From: Rhodospirillaceae bacterium
Lineage (GTDB): Bacteria; Pseudomonadota; Alphaproteobacteria; UBA6615
Length of the DNA: 64,000 bases
Assembly (NCBI GenBank): GCA_018702955.1
Contig: JABJEK010000098.1
Location: 1-64,000, forward strand
Reading direction: 5' to 3'
The notes below the pieces were generated by a model. It did not search any database. It saw only the letters and a list, made by a program, of their open reading frames with translations, and was not told where the DNA came from. Positions 16,317-27,323 of this stretch are shown here, one piece after another; the first letter of the stretch is position 1, and each line of letters starts with the position of its first letter. A program made the translations under genes and the position numbers.

Positions 16317-17615
16317 ATGTTCGCTGCACTGCGGCGGATGCCTTTGGAAACCCGAACGTTGGAACGACCCCCTGTGGATAGCGAAACACTTGTGTCTGAG
16401 AATCGTACACCCGAGAGCCCTGTAACGAGTCTGCCGGGCCCAAATTACGATTGCCCGGTGTTCGAATGGATTGAGAATTTCGGGCGCTACACGGATTCAC
16501 TGCCCACGCTGATCAGCGAAGTCGGGCGGCGCTTTCAGGATTGTGGCCTGCAACTGGCCCGCCTTAGCATCGTGATCCGCACCCTGCATCCCCAGATCGC
16601 CGCGGCCGGATTCGCCTGGGACGGCGAAACCGGCGAGATGTCGGAGTTCACAGGCGACCATCAATCGCAGTCGAGCGAAGCCTTTCAACGCAGCCCGGTG
16701 CGCATCGTGTTCGAGGGCTCACCAGGCCTTCGTCGCCGGCTTCTCGAACCCGATTGTCCACGCGATTTCCCGATCCTCGAGGAGCTCGACTCCCAGGGGA
16801 TCACCGACTACGTGATCCTGCCGATCCCGTTTTCGAACGGGCAAACCTACGCCTGCTCCTGGGCAACCAAAGCGCCGGACGGTTTCCCCGACGAAGCAAT
16901 CGCGCGCATCACCCAGCTCATGCCAGCCTTCTCACTGGTGCTCGAGATTCTCGCCGTCCGCATGATCTCGCGCAACCTGATGGACACCTATCTGGGGCAC
17001 AGCGCCGGCGAACGCGTGCTCCAGGGCGAGATCTATCGCGGCGTGAATGAAACCATCGAATCCGTCGTCTGGATTTCGGATTTACGAAACTTCACCCGGA
17101 TGTCGGACGAGTTCGCGCCGCCGGTGATGCTGGGAATTCTGAATGACCATTTCGAGCGTGTGGTCGGCGCCATCGCCGATCACGGCGGCGAGGTCCTGAA
17201 GTTCATGGGCGATTCGGTGCTCGCCATCTTCCCCGTCGATTCCGAGCTTGGCCCCCAGCCGGCTGCAGCCGCCGCCCTGGCCGCCGCCCGCGACGCGACA
17301 AACCGAATTGCAGAGGGAAATGCCGCACGCAAGGAAAAAGGCCTGACCGAGATCGGCTTCGGCATCGCGCTGCATCACGGGAATGTCGTCTATGGGAATA
17401 TCGGCGCACCCGACCGGCTGGATTTCACCGTGATCGGCCCGGCGGTCAACCAGACGGCGCGGATCGAGGCGCTGTGCCGAACCCTCAATCGGCCCGTGCT
17501 CGTCTCTCAGCGGATCGCGGATGCTGCAGAGTCGGAACTCGTCTCGCTCGGCTTCCAGGCCCTGCGCGGCGTGCGCGAACCCCAGGAAATTTTCACCCTG
17601 CCGGAATACGCCTGA
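16317..17615 (+). CDS. Class III adenylate/guanylate cyclase
   Basis: A 432-residue protein whose C-terminal half (about 245-430) is a class III cyclase domain. Key residues are visible: metal aspartates D255 (ISDLRNFT) and D299 (KFMGDSVLAIFP), purine-binding K295 and D369 (LDFTVIG), transition-state N378 and R382 (NQTARIE). The K/D pair favours ATP, so cAMP is the likely product. The N-terminal 220 residues lack membrane segments and look like a GAF-like sensor, not a named domain I can confirm. It stands alone after a promoter region with repeated boxes and converges on trpS. Confidence 0.9.
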   Translation: MFAALRRMPLETRTLERPPVDSETLVSENRTPESPVTSLPGPNYDCPVFEWIENFGRYTDSLPTLISEVGRRFQDCGLQLARLSIVIRTLHPQIAAAGFAWDGETGEMSEFTGDHQSQSSEAFQRSPVRIVFEGSPGLRRRLLEPDCPRDFPILEELDSQGITDYVILPIPFSNGQTYACSWATKAPDGFPDEAIARITQLMPAFSLVLEILAVRMISRNLMDTYLGHSAGERVLQGEIYRGVNETIESVVWISDLRNFTRMSDEFAPPVMLGILNDHFERVVGAIADHGGEVLKFMGDSVLAIFPVDSELGPQPAAAAALAAARDATNRIAEGNAARKEKGLTEIGFGIALHHGNVVYGNIGAPDRLDFTVIGPAVNQTARIEALCRTLNRPVLVSQRIADAAESELVSLGFQALRGVREPQEIFTLPEYA

Positions 17616-17620
17616 CGCGC

Positions 17621-18652
17621 CTACGAACCGAGGAACCCAACGATCTCGTGGACTTCGTTGATGACCGGTGCGGCAATCGCCGCCGCGCGTTCGGACCCGT
17701 CCCGCAGGACCTCGTCGACATGATCCGGTGCGGCCATCAGACGCTGCATCTCTTCCCCGATCGGGCCGAGCTTGGCGACCGACAGATCCACCAGCTCACC
17801 CTTGAAGGCGCTGAACTGGGCGCCGGCGAACTGATCGAGCGTGACCGCCATCGACTGACCGGAAAGTGCTGCATAGATCGACAGCAGATTGAACGCCTCG
17901 GGACGCGCCTTCTCGGCCTCGCCCTCCACATGCAGCCCATCCTCGGCAAGTGAATCTGCGCCCGGGAGCTCCCCCGGGTCGGTCTTGGCCTTGCGGATCT
18001 TGCCGGCGATATCGTCGGCGCCGTCGGTGAGATTGATCCGCGAATATTCCGACGGGTCCGACTTGGACATCTTTTTGGTGCCGTCACGCAGGCTCATCAC
18101 CCGGGTCGCCTCGCCGAAGATCAACGGCTCGACCACGGGAAAGCAATCGGTCTCGAAATCATTGTTGAACTTGATCGCGATGTCGCGCGTCAGCTCGAGA
18201 TGCTGCTTCTGGTCCTCGCCGACGGGCACATGGGTCGCCTTGTAGGCGAGGATGTCGGCGGCCATCAGGTTCGGATAGACATACAGGCCGACGCTCGCAT
18301 TCTCGCGTTGCTTGCCCGCCTTCTCCTTGAACTGGGTCATCCGGTTGAGCCAGCCCATCCGGGCCACGCAGTTGAAGACCCAGGCGAGCTCCGCATGCGC
18401 AGTCACCTGGCTCTGGTTGAAGATGATCGAGTTCCTGGGATCGATCCCCGACGCAATAAACGCCGCCGCCACTTCGCGCGTATGCGGGGCGAGCTGCTTC
18501 GGGTCCTGCCAGACCGTGATCGCGTGCATGTCCACGACGCAGTAGATGCATTCGAAATCGGCCTGCAGACCGACGAAATTTCGAATAGCACCAAGATAGT
18601 TTCCGAGGTGGAGATCACCAGTGGGCTGTACGCCCGAGAATATGCGGCTCAT
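17621..18652 (-). CDS. trpS: Tryptophanyl-tRNA synthetase
   Basis: Class Ic aminoacyl-tRNA synthetase of 343 residues charging tRNA-Trp. The HIGH-type motif is [13 protein letters not shown] near the N-terminus and the KMSKS loop is [30 protein letters not shown]-like and [13 protein letters not shown] segments are family-typical. It is the last gene of the mutS-MFS-glnD-murJ-trpS run, 95 bp after murJ. Confidence 0.97.
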   Translation of the reverse strand: MSRIFSGVQPTGDLHLGNYLGAIRNFVGLQADFECIYCVVDMHAITVWQDPKQLAPHTREVAAAFIASGIDPRNSIIFNQSQVTAHAELAWVFNCVARMGWLNRMTQFKEKAGKQRENASVGLYVYPNLMAADILAYKATHVPVGEDQKQHLELTRDIAIKFNNDFETDCFPVVEPLIFGEATRVMSLRDGTKKMSKSDPSEYSRINLTDGADDIAGKIRKAKTDPGELPGADSLAEDGLHVEGEAEKARPEAFNLLSIYAALSGQSMAVTLDQFAGAQFSAFKGELVDLSVAKLGPIGEEMQRLMAAPDHVDEVLRDGSERAAAIAAPVINEVHEIVGFLGS

Positions 18653-18747
18653 CGCAAGTTCGCTCCTTGGGGTGTGGACGCCCGAGGGTGTCAGGGAAGG
18701 CGCGCGTTATGGCCCGCGGGCCCGCGGCAGGTCAAGCGGGGTGGCGT

Positions 18748-20295
18748 TTATCCGCGGCGAAACATCGATCGCATTTCGCGCAAAGACGTCGCGCGCAGCA
18801 GCTGGGCCAGCACCGCGTAGACCGCCATCCCCACGACAACCAGCAGCACCAGAGCTGCGACACCGGCAGGGTCACTCTGTCTGAGTGGTGATGCCAGCAC
18901 GTCGGCGATCAGCCACAGGGCACCCGCCATCAGCAGTGCGGCAAACAAGATGCGCACCAGCCGCATCATCAACCTGCGGTCGGGTTCGAGCAAACCGCGC
19001 CGGTACAATAGAACGCCCAGCAGGGCGGCGTTGATCCAGGCCGACACCGCCGTCGCCAATGCGATACCGACGTGGGCCAGGGTTGGCATCAGCGCCAGCG
19101 CGAGGGCCACATTCACGACCAGCGCCAGCGCCGCGATCTTCACCGGCGTCGCGGTATCCTCACGCGCAAAAAACCCGGGCGCCAGCGCCTTGATCAATAC
19201 ATAAGCCGGCAGACCCAGCGCGAACGCCCCCAGGGCCGCCCCCGTGGCCGCCGCGTCGGCCGCATCGAATGCGCCGCGCTGAAACAGCACGGTCACGATC
19301 GGGTCGGCGACGATCAACAGCGCCGCGGCAGCGGGTACCGTCAGCAGCATCGCAAACTCTATCGCCCGGTTCTGGCTGTCGCGCGCAGCGTCCGTGTCCC
19401 CGGCCTTGAGCTGGCGCGACAGGAGCGGCAGCAGCGCCACACCAACCGCGGCACCAACCACACCCAGCGGCAGCTGGTTCACCCGGTCGGCGAAATACAG
19501 GAACGACACCGACCCCTCGGGCAGCTCCGATGCCAGGCGCACCCCGATCAGCACATTGATCTGGTACACGCCGGCGCCGAGGATGCCCGGCCCCATCAAC
19601 ATGAAGAGACGCTTCACCCGGGGGCCGAACACCAAACGCGGCACCATGGGCATCAACCCGGTGCGCGAACACACGGTGGCGAGCCAGGCAAACTGACCAA
19701 CACCGGCAATGAGCACACCCCAACTCAATGCCAGGCCCGGATCCGGAAGCCAGCCGAGCGCCACGCCGGTCAGCGCGCCGATCAGCACAATGTTCAACAG
19801 GATCGGCGCGGCGGCGGCGGCGGCAAACTTCTCTAATGTGTTCAGAATGCCGCCGAGCATCGCGGACAGCGAGACAAACAGGAGATAGGGAAAGGTCAGG
19901 CGCGCGAAATCGACGGCCAGCTGAAACTTTTCCGGATCGCCGACGAACCCGCCGGCGACCACCCCCATGACCTCGGGCATGAAGATTTCGACCAACACAC
20001 TGAGTACGATCAGGATCAGCAGCATGACCCCGAAGACGCGCTCGGCGAATTCCCGCGCCGCAGCGCGGCCGTGCTCGGTCAGTTCGCCCGCGAACAGCGG
20101 TATGAATGCGGCATTAAAGGCGCCTTCGGCGAACAGGCGGCGGAAAATATTGGGAAACTGAAGCGCGACAAAGAACGCGTCGCTGACCTGCCCGGCACCG
20201 AGGAACGCCGCGATGAACATGTCGCGTACGAAGCCCAGAACACGGCTGCCCATGGTCCAGCCGCCAACCGTAGCAATGGCGCGAATAAGTGGCAT
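18748..20295 (-). CDS. murJ: Lipid II flippase MurJ (MviN)
   Basis: A polytopic membrane protein of 515 residues with about 14 hydrophobic segments, member of the MOP exporter superfamily. The start ATVGGWTMGSRVLGFVRDMF and LPNIFRRLFAEGAFNAAFIPLF-like region near residues 45-70 are the MurJ signature. It flips the peptidoglycan precursor lipid II across the inner membrane. The gene lies 40 bp after glnD, an order common in alphaproteobacteria. Confidence 0.96.
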   Translation of the reverse strand: MPLIRAIATVGGWTMGSRVLGFVRDMFIAAFLGAGQVSDAFFVALQFPNIFRRLFAEGAFNAAFIPLFAGELTEHGRAAAREFAERVFGVMLLILIVLSVLVEIFMPEVMGVVAGGFVGDPEKFQLAVDFARLTFPYLLFVSLSAMLGGILNTLEKFAAAAAAPILLNIVLIGALTGVALGWLPDPGLALSWGVLIAGVGQFAWLATVCSRTGLMPMVPRLVFGPRVKRLFMLMGPGILGAGVYQINVLIGVRLASELPEGSVSFLYFADRVNQLPLGVVGAAVGVALLPLLSRQLKAGDTDAARDSQNRAIEFAMLLTVPAAAALLIVADPIVTVLFQRGAFDAADAAATGAALGAFALGLPAYVLIKALAPGFFAREDTATPVKIAALALVVNVALALALMPTLAHVGIALATAVSAWINAALLGVLLYRRGLLEPDRRLMMRLVRILFAALLMAGALWLIADVLASPLRQSDPAGVAALVLLVVVGMAVYAVLAQLLRATSLREMRSMFRRG

Positions 20296-20335
20296 GCAGC
20301 GCTCTTAGCGGGAAACCGGGGCGAAGGAAAGGCAG

Positions 20336-23092
20336 CTATTCCGCAGCCTGGGTGGCGGACGCGCTATCCTCTTCGCGGATCGCAGCAAGCAGCCGTTCGC
20401 GGATCGCCGCGATCCGCGCCTCGTGGCTCACCTTCATGCCGAAACCGTCTTTGACATAGAAGACGTCGATCGCACGCTCGCCGAAGGTCGAGATCTTTGC
20501 CGACGAGATTTGCAGCGACAGATCATAGAGCGCGCGCGTGACGATATAGAGGAAGCCCGGCCGGTCACGCCCGTTGACCTCGATCACGGTGTGGGTCGCG
20601 CTTGCCTGATTGTCCACGATCACCCGCGGCGCCACGGTGAAGATTTTCGTGCGCGCCGGGATGAATGTCCGCTCCGCCCCGGGCTCGTCGCGGTCCATCT
20701 CGCCGGCAAAGGCACGTTCGATCTGGACCGTGAGCTTGGCCAGCGTGCCCGACGCCGACAGGGCGGTGTCGTCCCGATCCTGCAACCAGAAGGTATCCAG
20801 CGCCATGCCCTGCGGCGTGGTGAAAACCTTGGCGTCGACGATGTTCGCATCGACCGCCGAAATGGCCCCGGTGATCCGCGAGAACAGGCCCGGATGGTCT
20901 TGGGTGTAGACCGTCAGTTCGGTCACATCGATGTCGGCGCGCACCCGCGTGCGGATCGAAAGCGGGAGCTTCTCCTGCTCGGCCGTGCGCATCAGGCGCG
21001 CCTGGTGGGACAGCGTGTCGGTGTCGAATGTCAGCCAGTAGCCGGGGTAGCCCCGGTCGAACTGAGCCTCGATATCCGCGTCCGACCAATCGGCCAAGGC
21101 CTCGCGCAAATCATGTTTGGCGGCCTCAATCCGAGCGCCCCGCGCGTTCGTGCGTTGCCCGCCCGACATCACATCTTCGGCCGCGTGATACAGCTCGCGC
21201 AGCAACGCGGCCTTCCAGTTGTTCCAGACGTTCGGCCCGGTCGCGCGCATATCGACGACCGTCAGGCACAACAGAAGGCGCAGGCGCTCGGGCGACTGGA
21301 CCTGGTCGACGAAGTCCATGATGGTTTTGCTGTCGTTGAGATCGCGTTTTTGCGCGACATCGCTCATCGCGAGATGTTCGCGCACCAGCCACTCGACCGT
21401 CTCGCTTTCCTCGGCATCGAGCCCGATACGCGGGCAAACCCGCTTCGCCACCCGCGCACCGAGCACGGAGTGATCGCCACCGCGGCCCTTGGCGATGTCA
21501 TGGAACAGGACGCCCATGTAAAGGGCGCGCCGCGAACCGATCTTGTGGATCACCTCGCTCGCGACGGGATGATCATCCACCAGCTCGCCGCGCTCGATCT
21601 TGGCGAGCAGGCCGATCGCCTGGATCGTGTGCTCGTCGACCGTATACACGTGATACATGTCGTGCTGGGTCTGACCCACGACCCGGCCGAAGTCCCGCAG
21701 GAAGCGACCGAACACACCGGCCTCGTTCATCCGCGTGAGCGCCTGTTCGGGGGAATCGATCGACGACGCCATCTCGACGAACATGCGGTTCGCCTCCGGG
21801 TCTTCGCGGACGTCCTTGTCGATGCGCTTCAGATTTTGGGTCACCAGGCGCAGCGCATGAGGATGGATATCCAGCCCCTCGTTATGCGCCACATAGAAGA
21901 GCCGGATCATCGCGACCGGGTCGCGCTCGAACTGTTCATCATCAGCGACGGTCAACCGGTCGCGGTCGGTCGTGAAGCCCATCAGGTCACGCGGACGGCG
22001 CAAACGCGGCAGCCGGATGATCGGCCGGCTCATATTCTCGGCCTCGATCGCGGCGCAGAAAATCCGGGTCAGATCGCCGACATCCTTCGCGACGATGTAG
22101 TAGTGCTTCATGAAGCGCTCGACACCGGACGCGCCGGCCCGGTCCGCATAGCCCATGCGCTGTGCAATCGGTGTCTGCACGTCGAAGGTCAGCCGCTCCT
22201 CGGGCCGACCCGACAGGTAATGCAGATGGAATCGGACACTCCAGAGGAAATTCTGGTCCTTCGAGAAATTACGCGCCTCGGGCTTCGTCAAAACGTCGCG
22301 CGCGACCAGGTCATTCACGCTGTCGACTTCGTAGGCGAACTTCGCGATCCAGTAGAGAGTCTGGAGGTCCCTGAGACCGCCCTTGCCGTCCTTGATGTTC
22401 GGCTCGACGTAGTAACGGCTGTCCCCCATCTTCTCGTGGCGGCTGTCGCGCTCGTTGAGTTTTCCCTTCACGAACTCCATCGCCGCGCCGGAGATCACCT
22501 GGTCGCTAAATGTCTTGCGGAACTCCAGATACAGTTCCTGGTCGCCCCACAAGTAGCGCGCCTCCAGGAGTGCGGTCCGGATGGTCAGGTCGCTCTTGGC
22601 GAGGCGCACACAATCATCGATCGATCGGGTCGAATGCCCGACCTTCAGTCCCAGATCCCAGAGGAAGTAGAGAACATATTCAACGATCTGCTCGCCATGG
22701 GCCGTCTGCTTCCACGGAAACAGGAACAGCAGATCGATGTCCGAAAAGGGCGCCAGTTCACCGCGGCCATATCCGCCGACGGCCACGATCGCCATCCGGT
22801 CCGTCGCGGTCGGGTTGGCCGAGGGGTATTCGCGCAACGCGGCGTCGTGAACGATCCGGATGACCTGATCAAACAGGAAGGCGAGCTCCCCTTTCGCCGC
22901 ATTGCCGTCAATCTCCACGGCCTCGAACCGCGTTTGCACCTGCGTCCGGCCCTCCTCGATCCCCGCCTTGAGCAGGTCGAGGGTAATCCCGCGACGCTCG
23001 GAAGCTGTGGAGATATCGGTGCATGCATCGACGATCCGGGCCTCGAGTGTCGCCCGGTCGATCACGTCGCGTTTTCGTTTTCGCGTGGCCAT
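20336..23092 (-). CDS. glnD: [Protein-PII] uridylyltransferase GlnD
   Basis: Bifunctional nitrogen sensor of 918 residues that uridylylates and deuridylylates PII proteins in response to glutamine. The nucleotidyltransferase site is GGYGRGELAPFSDIDLLFLF (about residue 108). A GlnE-like helical region follows, then an HD domain (the LFHDIAKGRGGDHS stretch) for deuridylylation, and two C-terminal ACT domains (near residues 720 and 830, e.g. DHPGLFSRITGAIS and RDRPGFLYIVTRAL) for glutamine sensing. All domains are intact. Confidence 0.97.
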   Translation of the reverse strand: MATRKRKRDVIDRATLEARIVDACTDISTASERRGITLDLLKAGIEEGRTQVQTRFEAVEIDGNAAKGELAFLFDQVIRIVHDAALREYPSANPTATDRMAIVAVGGYGRGELAPFSDIDLLFLFPWKQTAHGEQIVEYVLYFLWDLGLKVGHSTRSIDDCVRLAKSDLTIRTALLEARYLWGDQELYLEFRKTFSDQVISGAAMEFVKGKLNERDSRHEKMGDSRYYVEPNIKDGKGGLRDLQTLYWIAKFAYEVDSVNDLVARDVLTKPEARNFSKDQNFLWSVRFHLHYLSGRPEERLTFDVQTPIAQRMGYADRAGASGVERFMKHYYIVAKDVGDLTRIFCAAIEAENMSRPIIRLPRLRRPRDLMGFTTDRDRLTVADDEQFERDPVAMIRLFYVAHNEGLDIHPHALRLVTQNLKRIDKDVREDPEANRMFVEMASSIDSPEQALTRMNEAGVFGRFLRDFGRVVGQTQHDMYHVYTVDEHTIQAIGLLAKIERGELVDDHPVASEVIHKIGSRRALYMGVLFHDIAKGRGGDHSVLGARVAKRVCPRIGLDAEESETVEWLVREHLAMSDVAQKRDLNDSKTIMDFVDQVQSPERLRLLLCLTVVDMRATGPNVWNNWKAALLRELYHAAEDVMSGGQRTNARGARIEAAKHDLREALADWSDADIEAQFDRGYPGYWLTFDTDTLSHQARLMRTAEQEKLPLSIRTRVRADIDVTELTVYTQDHPGLFSRITGAISAVDANIVDAKVFTTPQGMALDTFWLQDRDDTALSASGTLAKLTVQIERAFAGEMDRDEPGAERTFIPARTKIFTVAPRVIVDNQASATHTVIEVNGRDRPGFLYIVTRALYDLSLQISSAKISTFGERAIDVFYVKDGFGMKVSHEARIAAIRERLLAAIREEDSASATQAAE

Positions 23093-23149
23093 GGTCGCGC
23101 AGTTTTACACGGTCGGCGCCGGAATGAATATGCCGCGCAACGGATTGCG

Positions 23150-24421
23150 CTAGTCGGAGGCGGGTTCGGTCTCCAGCGCCGCACGCAAACGCGCGCGGCG
23201 CGCATAGGCATAGGTATAAATCGCCAGGCCGACCAACGACCCGACTGTCACGGGCCAGCCGAGCCCGACCGCATCGCCGATGCGCCCCATGGCCAGCGCA
23301 CCGAGCGCCGGGCCGGACCTGAAAATCATGCCGAACAGGCCCAGCACACGCCCGCGCATCTCGTCGGCCACGGCGAACTGGACGACCTGCTGGGTGGCGA
23401 TGCCGCCGCTGGTCATCGAGAAGCCCAGCGCGGCGAGACAGACCATCGCGAAGGGCAGCCAGATCACGTTGACGATCAGGAACGCTGCGGTCCCGCCGAT
23501 CAGGCCCGAGAGAAGCGCGATCTCGGTAATCCCGTCCTTGTTCCCGCGCCGCAGCATCCAGATGGCGCCCGCCATCGCGCCGATACCAATCGACGACGCC
23601 ATGATCGAGAACCCCGTGACGTCGAGCAGGAAAACCGAACCGGCGAGCGCGGACAGCAACTCGGTCAGCGGCCGTATCATCGTGCCGAGCGCAAACAACA
23701 GCAGCAGCATGGGCCCGATCCCGGGATGGGACGCGCCGTATCGAATGCCGGCAAGTGCGTCGCCGAGGAAAGTTCCGCGCGCCGCCTTGCTGCCGGCCTG
23801 AAACGGCACATCGATAGACGCCAATGCCCAGACCATGGCGCCGCCCGCGAAGATGTTGACGAAGAAAGCGAGACCCGGCCCGCCCAGCGGCAGCAATACT
23901 GCAGCCAGCGCGGGGCCGACAAACTGGGCGGCGTTGAAGGTCGACGAGTTGAGCGCGATGGCCGTGGAAATTTCCGACCGCGGCACAAGGTTCGGCATCA
24001 GCGCCAACCGCACGGGTTGCCAGAACGAGAAAGTCACGCCGCGGGCGAGCGCCATCGCCAGCAGAAGCCAGATGGTCATCAGACCGGCGAAGGTGAACAC
24101 CGCCAGGAAAATCGAGATCACGACCAGGGAGGCCTGCGTGGCCATCGCGATCTTCCGTCGGTCCATCCGGTCGGCCAGAACGCCGCCCACCGGACCGAAC
24201 AAAAGCACCGGCAACGCATCAGCGGCGGCCACGGCGCCCACCCAGAATCCCGACTTGGTGAGCTCCCAGGCCAGCCAGCTGATCGAGATGCGGACCACCC
24301 AGGTGCCAACCACATTGGGGATGTGCCCGATCAGATAGATCCGGAAACTGCGATGACGCATCACTTCGCCCACCGCGCCAAAACCGGCAAACGCCAGGGC
24401 GCGAACGAGGAAACTAATCAT
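23150..24421 (-). CDS. MFS transporter (EntS-like exporter type)
   Basis: A 423-residue transporter with about 12 hydrophobic segments. The cytoplasmic loop motif [18 protein letters not shown] after TM2 matches the MFS A-motif (G-x3-D-R-x-G/R-R). It resembles the MFS_3/enterobactin-exporter group (e.g. [22 protein letters not shown] at TM1-2), but the substrate cannot be read from sequence. Its ATG overlaps the mutS stop by 8 bp, so it is probably translationally coupled to mutS. ATG codon 21 is an alternative start. Confidence 0.85.
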   Translation of the reverse strand: MISFLVRALAFAGFGAVGEVMRHRSFRIYLIGHIPNVVGTWVVRISISWLAWELTKSGFWVGAVAAADALPVLLFGPVGGVLADRMDRRKIAMATQASLVVISIFLAVFTFAGLMTIWLLLAMALARGVTFSFWQPVRLALMPNLVPRSEISTAIALNSSTFNAAQFVGPALAAVLLPLGGPGLAFFVNIFAGGAMVWALASIDVPFQAGSKAARGTFLGDALAGIRYGASHPGIGPMLLLLFALGTMIRPLTELLSALAGSVFLLDVTGFSIMASSIGIGAMAGAIWMLRRGNKDGITEIALLSGLIGGTAAFLIVNVIWLPFAMVCLAALGFSMTSGGIATQQVVQFAVADEMRGRVLGLFGMIFRSGPALGALAMGRIGDAVGLGWPVTVGSLVGLAIYTYAYARRARLRAALETEPASD

Positions 24422-27143
24422 CCAGCGCGGCTTTCAGCCGGTAGAGCAATTCCAGCGCGGTCTTGGGCGTGAGTTCGTCGGGACTGACCGACGCCAGGAG
24501 TTCACGGACAGGATCGGCGACAGGATCTACAGAGCTGCCCTCCCCCGCAACCGCAGCCTGAAACAGCGGCAGGTCATCGGCCAAACGTGTCAGTGCGCCG
24601 GCCTGGTCTCCCGCCTCGAGTAAGCGCAAGACCTCTTCGGCGCGGCCCACCACGGCGGGCGGCAGCCCGGCGAGCTTACCCACATGGATGCCGTAGGAAC
24701 GGTCGGCGGCACCGGGACCGACTTCGTGCAGGAAAACGATGTCGTCGTTCCATTCCTTCACCCGCATGGTGTGGCACGACATATCCGGCAGGCGCGCGGC
24801 AAGTCTCGTCAGCTCGTGGAAATGGGTGGCGAACAATGTCCGGCAGAGATTTTTTTCATGCAGATGCTCGACCGTCGCCCAGGCAATCGACAGCCCATCA
24901 AAGGTCGCTGTGCCGCGCCCGATCTCATCGAGGATAACAAGCGCGCGCGAGCCGGCCTGATTGAGGATCGCTGCGGTCTCGACCATCTCGACCATGAAAG
25001 TCGAGCGGCCCCGCGCCAGATCGTCTGCCGCCCCGACCCGGCTGAACAGCCGGTCCACGACCCCGATATGGGCGGCGGCGGCGGGCACGAAGGAGCCGAT
25101 TTGGGCAAGAATGGCGATCAGGGCGTTCTGCCGGAGGAACGTCGACTTGCCCGCCATGTTCGGGCCGGTGACGAGCCACAGGCGGCCGGCGGCTTCATCT
25201 TCGCCCGACAGATCACAATCGTTGGCGACAAAGGCACCGGGCCCGTCATCCAGCATCGCCTCGACCACCGGATGACGTCCGCCGGTGACCTGAAACACCT
25301 GGTCGTCCGACAGGACCGGCCGGGTATAGCGTGCGCCCACCGCAAGCTCGGCGAGCCCCGCCGCAACATCAAGTTCGGCCAGAGCGCGTGCCGCGATAGC
25401 AATATCATCGGCCTCGGCGAGCACCTCGTCGGTCAGCGATTGAAACAGTTCGAGTTCGATGGCGAGCGCGCGTTCGCCGGCGCGCGAGATCTTGTCGTCC
25501 AGTTCGGACAGCTCGACCGTCGTGAAGCGCACGGCATTTGCCATCGTCTGACGATGGATCAGGCCATATTCTTCGGCTGCCGCTTCCTTGCCGTTATCCA
25601 TGATGCGGTCGGCATGGCTGGCGCTGAGCTCAACGAAATACCCGAGCACGTTGTTGTGCTTGATCTTGAGATTGGCGACACCGGTCTTCTCGACGTAGTC
25701 GGCCTGCAGGCCCGCGATCAGTTTCCGGCTCTCGTCGCGTAGTACAGTTTGTTCATCGAGCGCGGTCGAATATCCCTCCGCGATGAAGCCGCCATCGCGT
25801 GCCGCCAGCGGCAACTCAGGGGCGAGCGCCGCGTTCATGAGTTTCACGAGTTTGCCGTGATCGCCTAAGGCCGCACCGACAATGCGAAAGGCTTCCGGCG
25901 CACCCGACATCCCATCCAGCAAACCACGCAACGTCGCGGCGGCTTCAAGTCCGGCCCGGAGCGCCGCCAGATCGCGCGGGCCGCCACGGCCGAGCGCGAG
26001 CCGCGACAGCGCGCGTTCCATATCAGGCGCGGTGCGCAAGGTGTCGCGTATATCCTCGCGCACGGCGCCGTCATCAGCCAGATACCCGACCCCGTCGAGC
26101 CGATCGTTGATTGCGACAACATCGGTCAGGGGCGCGGCGAGCCGTTCGGCCAGAAGTCGCGCGCCCGGGCCGGTGATCGTCCGATCAATAACCGAGAGCA
26201 GAGATCCCTTGCGCTCACCCGACAGGGTGACGGCCAGTTCAAGATTGCGCCGGGTCGCGGCATCGATCTCCATGACTGCGCCGGCACTGCCGGGCGGCGG
26301 CAAGCGACGCGGTCGGGACAGGCGCGGCATCCGGTCGACCTGGGTCAGGGCAAGATAATCGAACAATGCGCCCGCCGCGGCGATCTCGGCCCGGCCAAGC
26401 TCGCCAAACGCATCCAGCGTCCCCACGCCATAGGTCTCGGTCAGCCGGGTCTCGGCGTTCACCGAATCAAACCGGCTGGCGGGCAGCGGCGTCAGCGTGT
26501 CACGCACCTCGTCCCAGAGCGGGCCGAAATCGGGGGCCTCAAGCAGACGGTCCGGTACCAGGATTTCACCCGGCGCGATTCGGGCCAGCGCCGCCGCCAA
26601 CAGGTTCGCACCGCCGGCCGCGGGAATGGGCTGCATCCACACCTCACCGGTCGACATGTCGAGCCAGGCCAGCCCGAACGCGCCCCGCACATCCGCGCAA
26701 GCCGCGAGATAATTGTGCCGGCGCGAATCCAGCAGCGTGTCCTCGCTCAACGTGCCGGGCGTGATCACCCGCACGACATCGCGACGCACGATCGATTTCG
26801 ATCCGCGTTTCTTGGCCTCGGACGGATCCTCCATCTGTTCGCACACGGCGACCCGGTGGCCGGCGCGGATCAGACGCGGCAGATATTGTTCGGCGGCATG
26901 CACCGGGACCCCGGCCATGGGTACGGGCTCGCCATTCTGCTGCCCGCGCGCGGTCAGCGCGATATCCAGCGAGGCGGCCGCAGCTACGGCATCATCGAAA
27001 AACAGTTCGTAGAAATCGCCCATGCGAAAAAACAGGAGGCAATCGGGATAGGATTCCTTGGCCGCATGCCACTGGGCGAGCATCGGCGACGCCGCGGCAG
27101 CGGATTTGGGTTGGTCTTCGGAGGCGGGGGCGGAACCTGACAT
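24414..27143 (-). CDS. mutS: DNA mismatch repair protein MutS
   Basis: A 909-residue mismatch sensor ATPase. The N-terminal mismatch-binding domain contains [18 protein letters not shown] (the F-x-E wedge motif is in MGDFYELF). The C-terminal ABC-type ATPase shows Walker [17 protein letters not shown], the signature region [20 protein letters not shown] and Walker [17 protein letters not shown]. Length is normal for MutS1. It is divergent from maeB across about 180 bp. Confidence 0.97.
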   Translation of the reverse strand: MSGSAPASEDQPKSAAAASPMLAQWHAAKESYPDCLLFFRMGDFYELFFDDAVAAAASLDIALTARGQQNGEPVPMAGVPVHAAEQYLPRLIRAGHRVAVCEQMEDPSEAKKRGSKSIVRRDVVRVITPGTLSEDTLLDSRRHNYLAACADVRGAFGLAWLDMSTGEVWMQPIPAAGGANLLAAALARIAPGEILVPDRLLEAPDFGPLWDEVRDTLTPLPASRFDSVNAETRLTETYGVGTLDAFGELGRAEIAAAGALFDYLALTQVDRMPRLSRPRRLPPPGSAGAVMEIDAATRRNLELAVTLSGERKGSLLSVIDRTITGPGARLLAERLAAPLTDVVAINDRLDGVGYLADDGAVREDIRDTLRTAPDMERALSRLALGRGGPRDLAALRAGLEAAATLRGLLDGMSGAPEAFRIVGAALGDHGKLVKLMNAALAPELPLAARDGGFIAEGYSTALDEQTVLRDESRKLIAGLQADYVEKTGVANLKIKHNNVLGYFVELSASHADRIMDNGKEAAAEEYGLIHRQTMANAVRFTTVELSELDDKISRAGERALAIELELFQSLTDEVLAEADDIAIAARALAELDVAAGLAELAVGARYTRPVLSDDQVFQVTGGRHPVVEAMLDDGPGAFVANDCDLSGEDEAAGRLWLVTGPNMAGKSTFLRQNALIAILAQIGSFVPAAAAHIGVVDRLFSRVGAADDLARGRSTFMVEMVETAAILNQAGSRALVILDEIGRGTATFDGLSIAWATVEHLHEKNLCRTLFATHFHELTRLAARLPDMSCHTMRVKEWNDDIVFLHEVGPGAADRSYGIHVGKLAGLPPAVVGRAEEVLRLLEAGDQAGALTRLADDLPLFQAAVAGEGSSVDPVADPVRELLASVSPDELTPKTALELLYRLKAALDD

Positions 27144-27204
27144 GGCGATGGTCCATCATATACGCCGCGCGCGGCCCGGCCAAAACCCCCTCGATACCCT
27201 GTGC

Positions 27205-27228
27205 GGTGGGCAATTTGGTGGGCAATTG
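27205..27228. repeat. 12-bp tandem direct repeat in mutS/maeB intergenic region
   Basis: GGTGGGCAATTT (27205..27216) is followed directly by GGTGGGCAATTG (27217..27228), 11 of 12 bases identical, then a GCATGCATTC stretch. It lies midway between the divergent mutS and maeB starts and could be an operator; function unknown. Confidence 0.7.
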
Positions 27229-27323
27229 CATGCATTCGAACCGGCGTTGCTTGACGCGCCGCGCGAACAGGGTTCACGCTCATGTTCTGGATAACGTTTG
27301 GACAACCATTAAGGGCGAGACAA

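Noticed and set aside
20423-24472. A 1349-codon open frame on the plus strand opposite glnD and the MFS gene
   Set aside because: It is antisense to two genes with clear catalytic motifs on the minus strand. Absence of stops is a side effect of high GC codon usage; the translation is rich in Arg, His and Gln, and resembles nothing.
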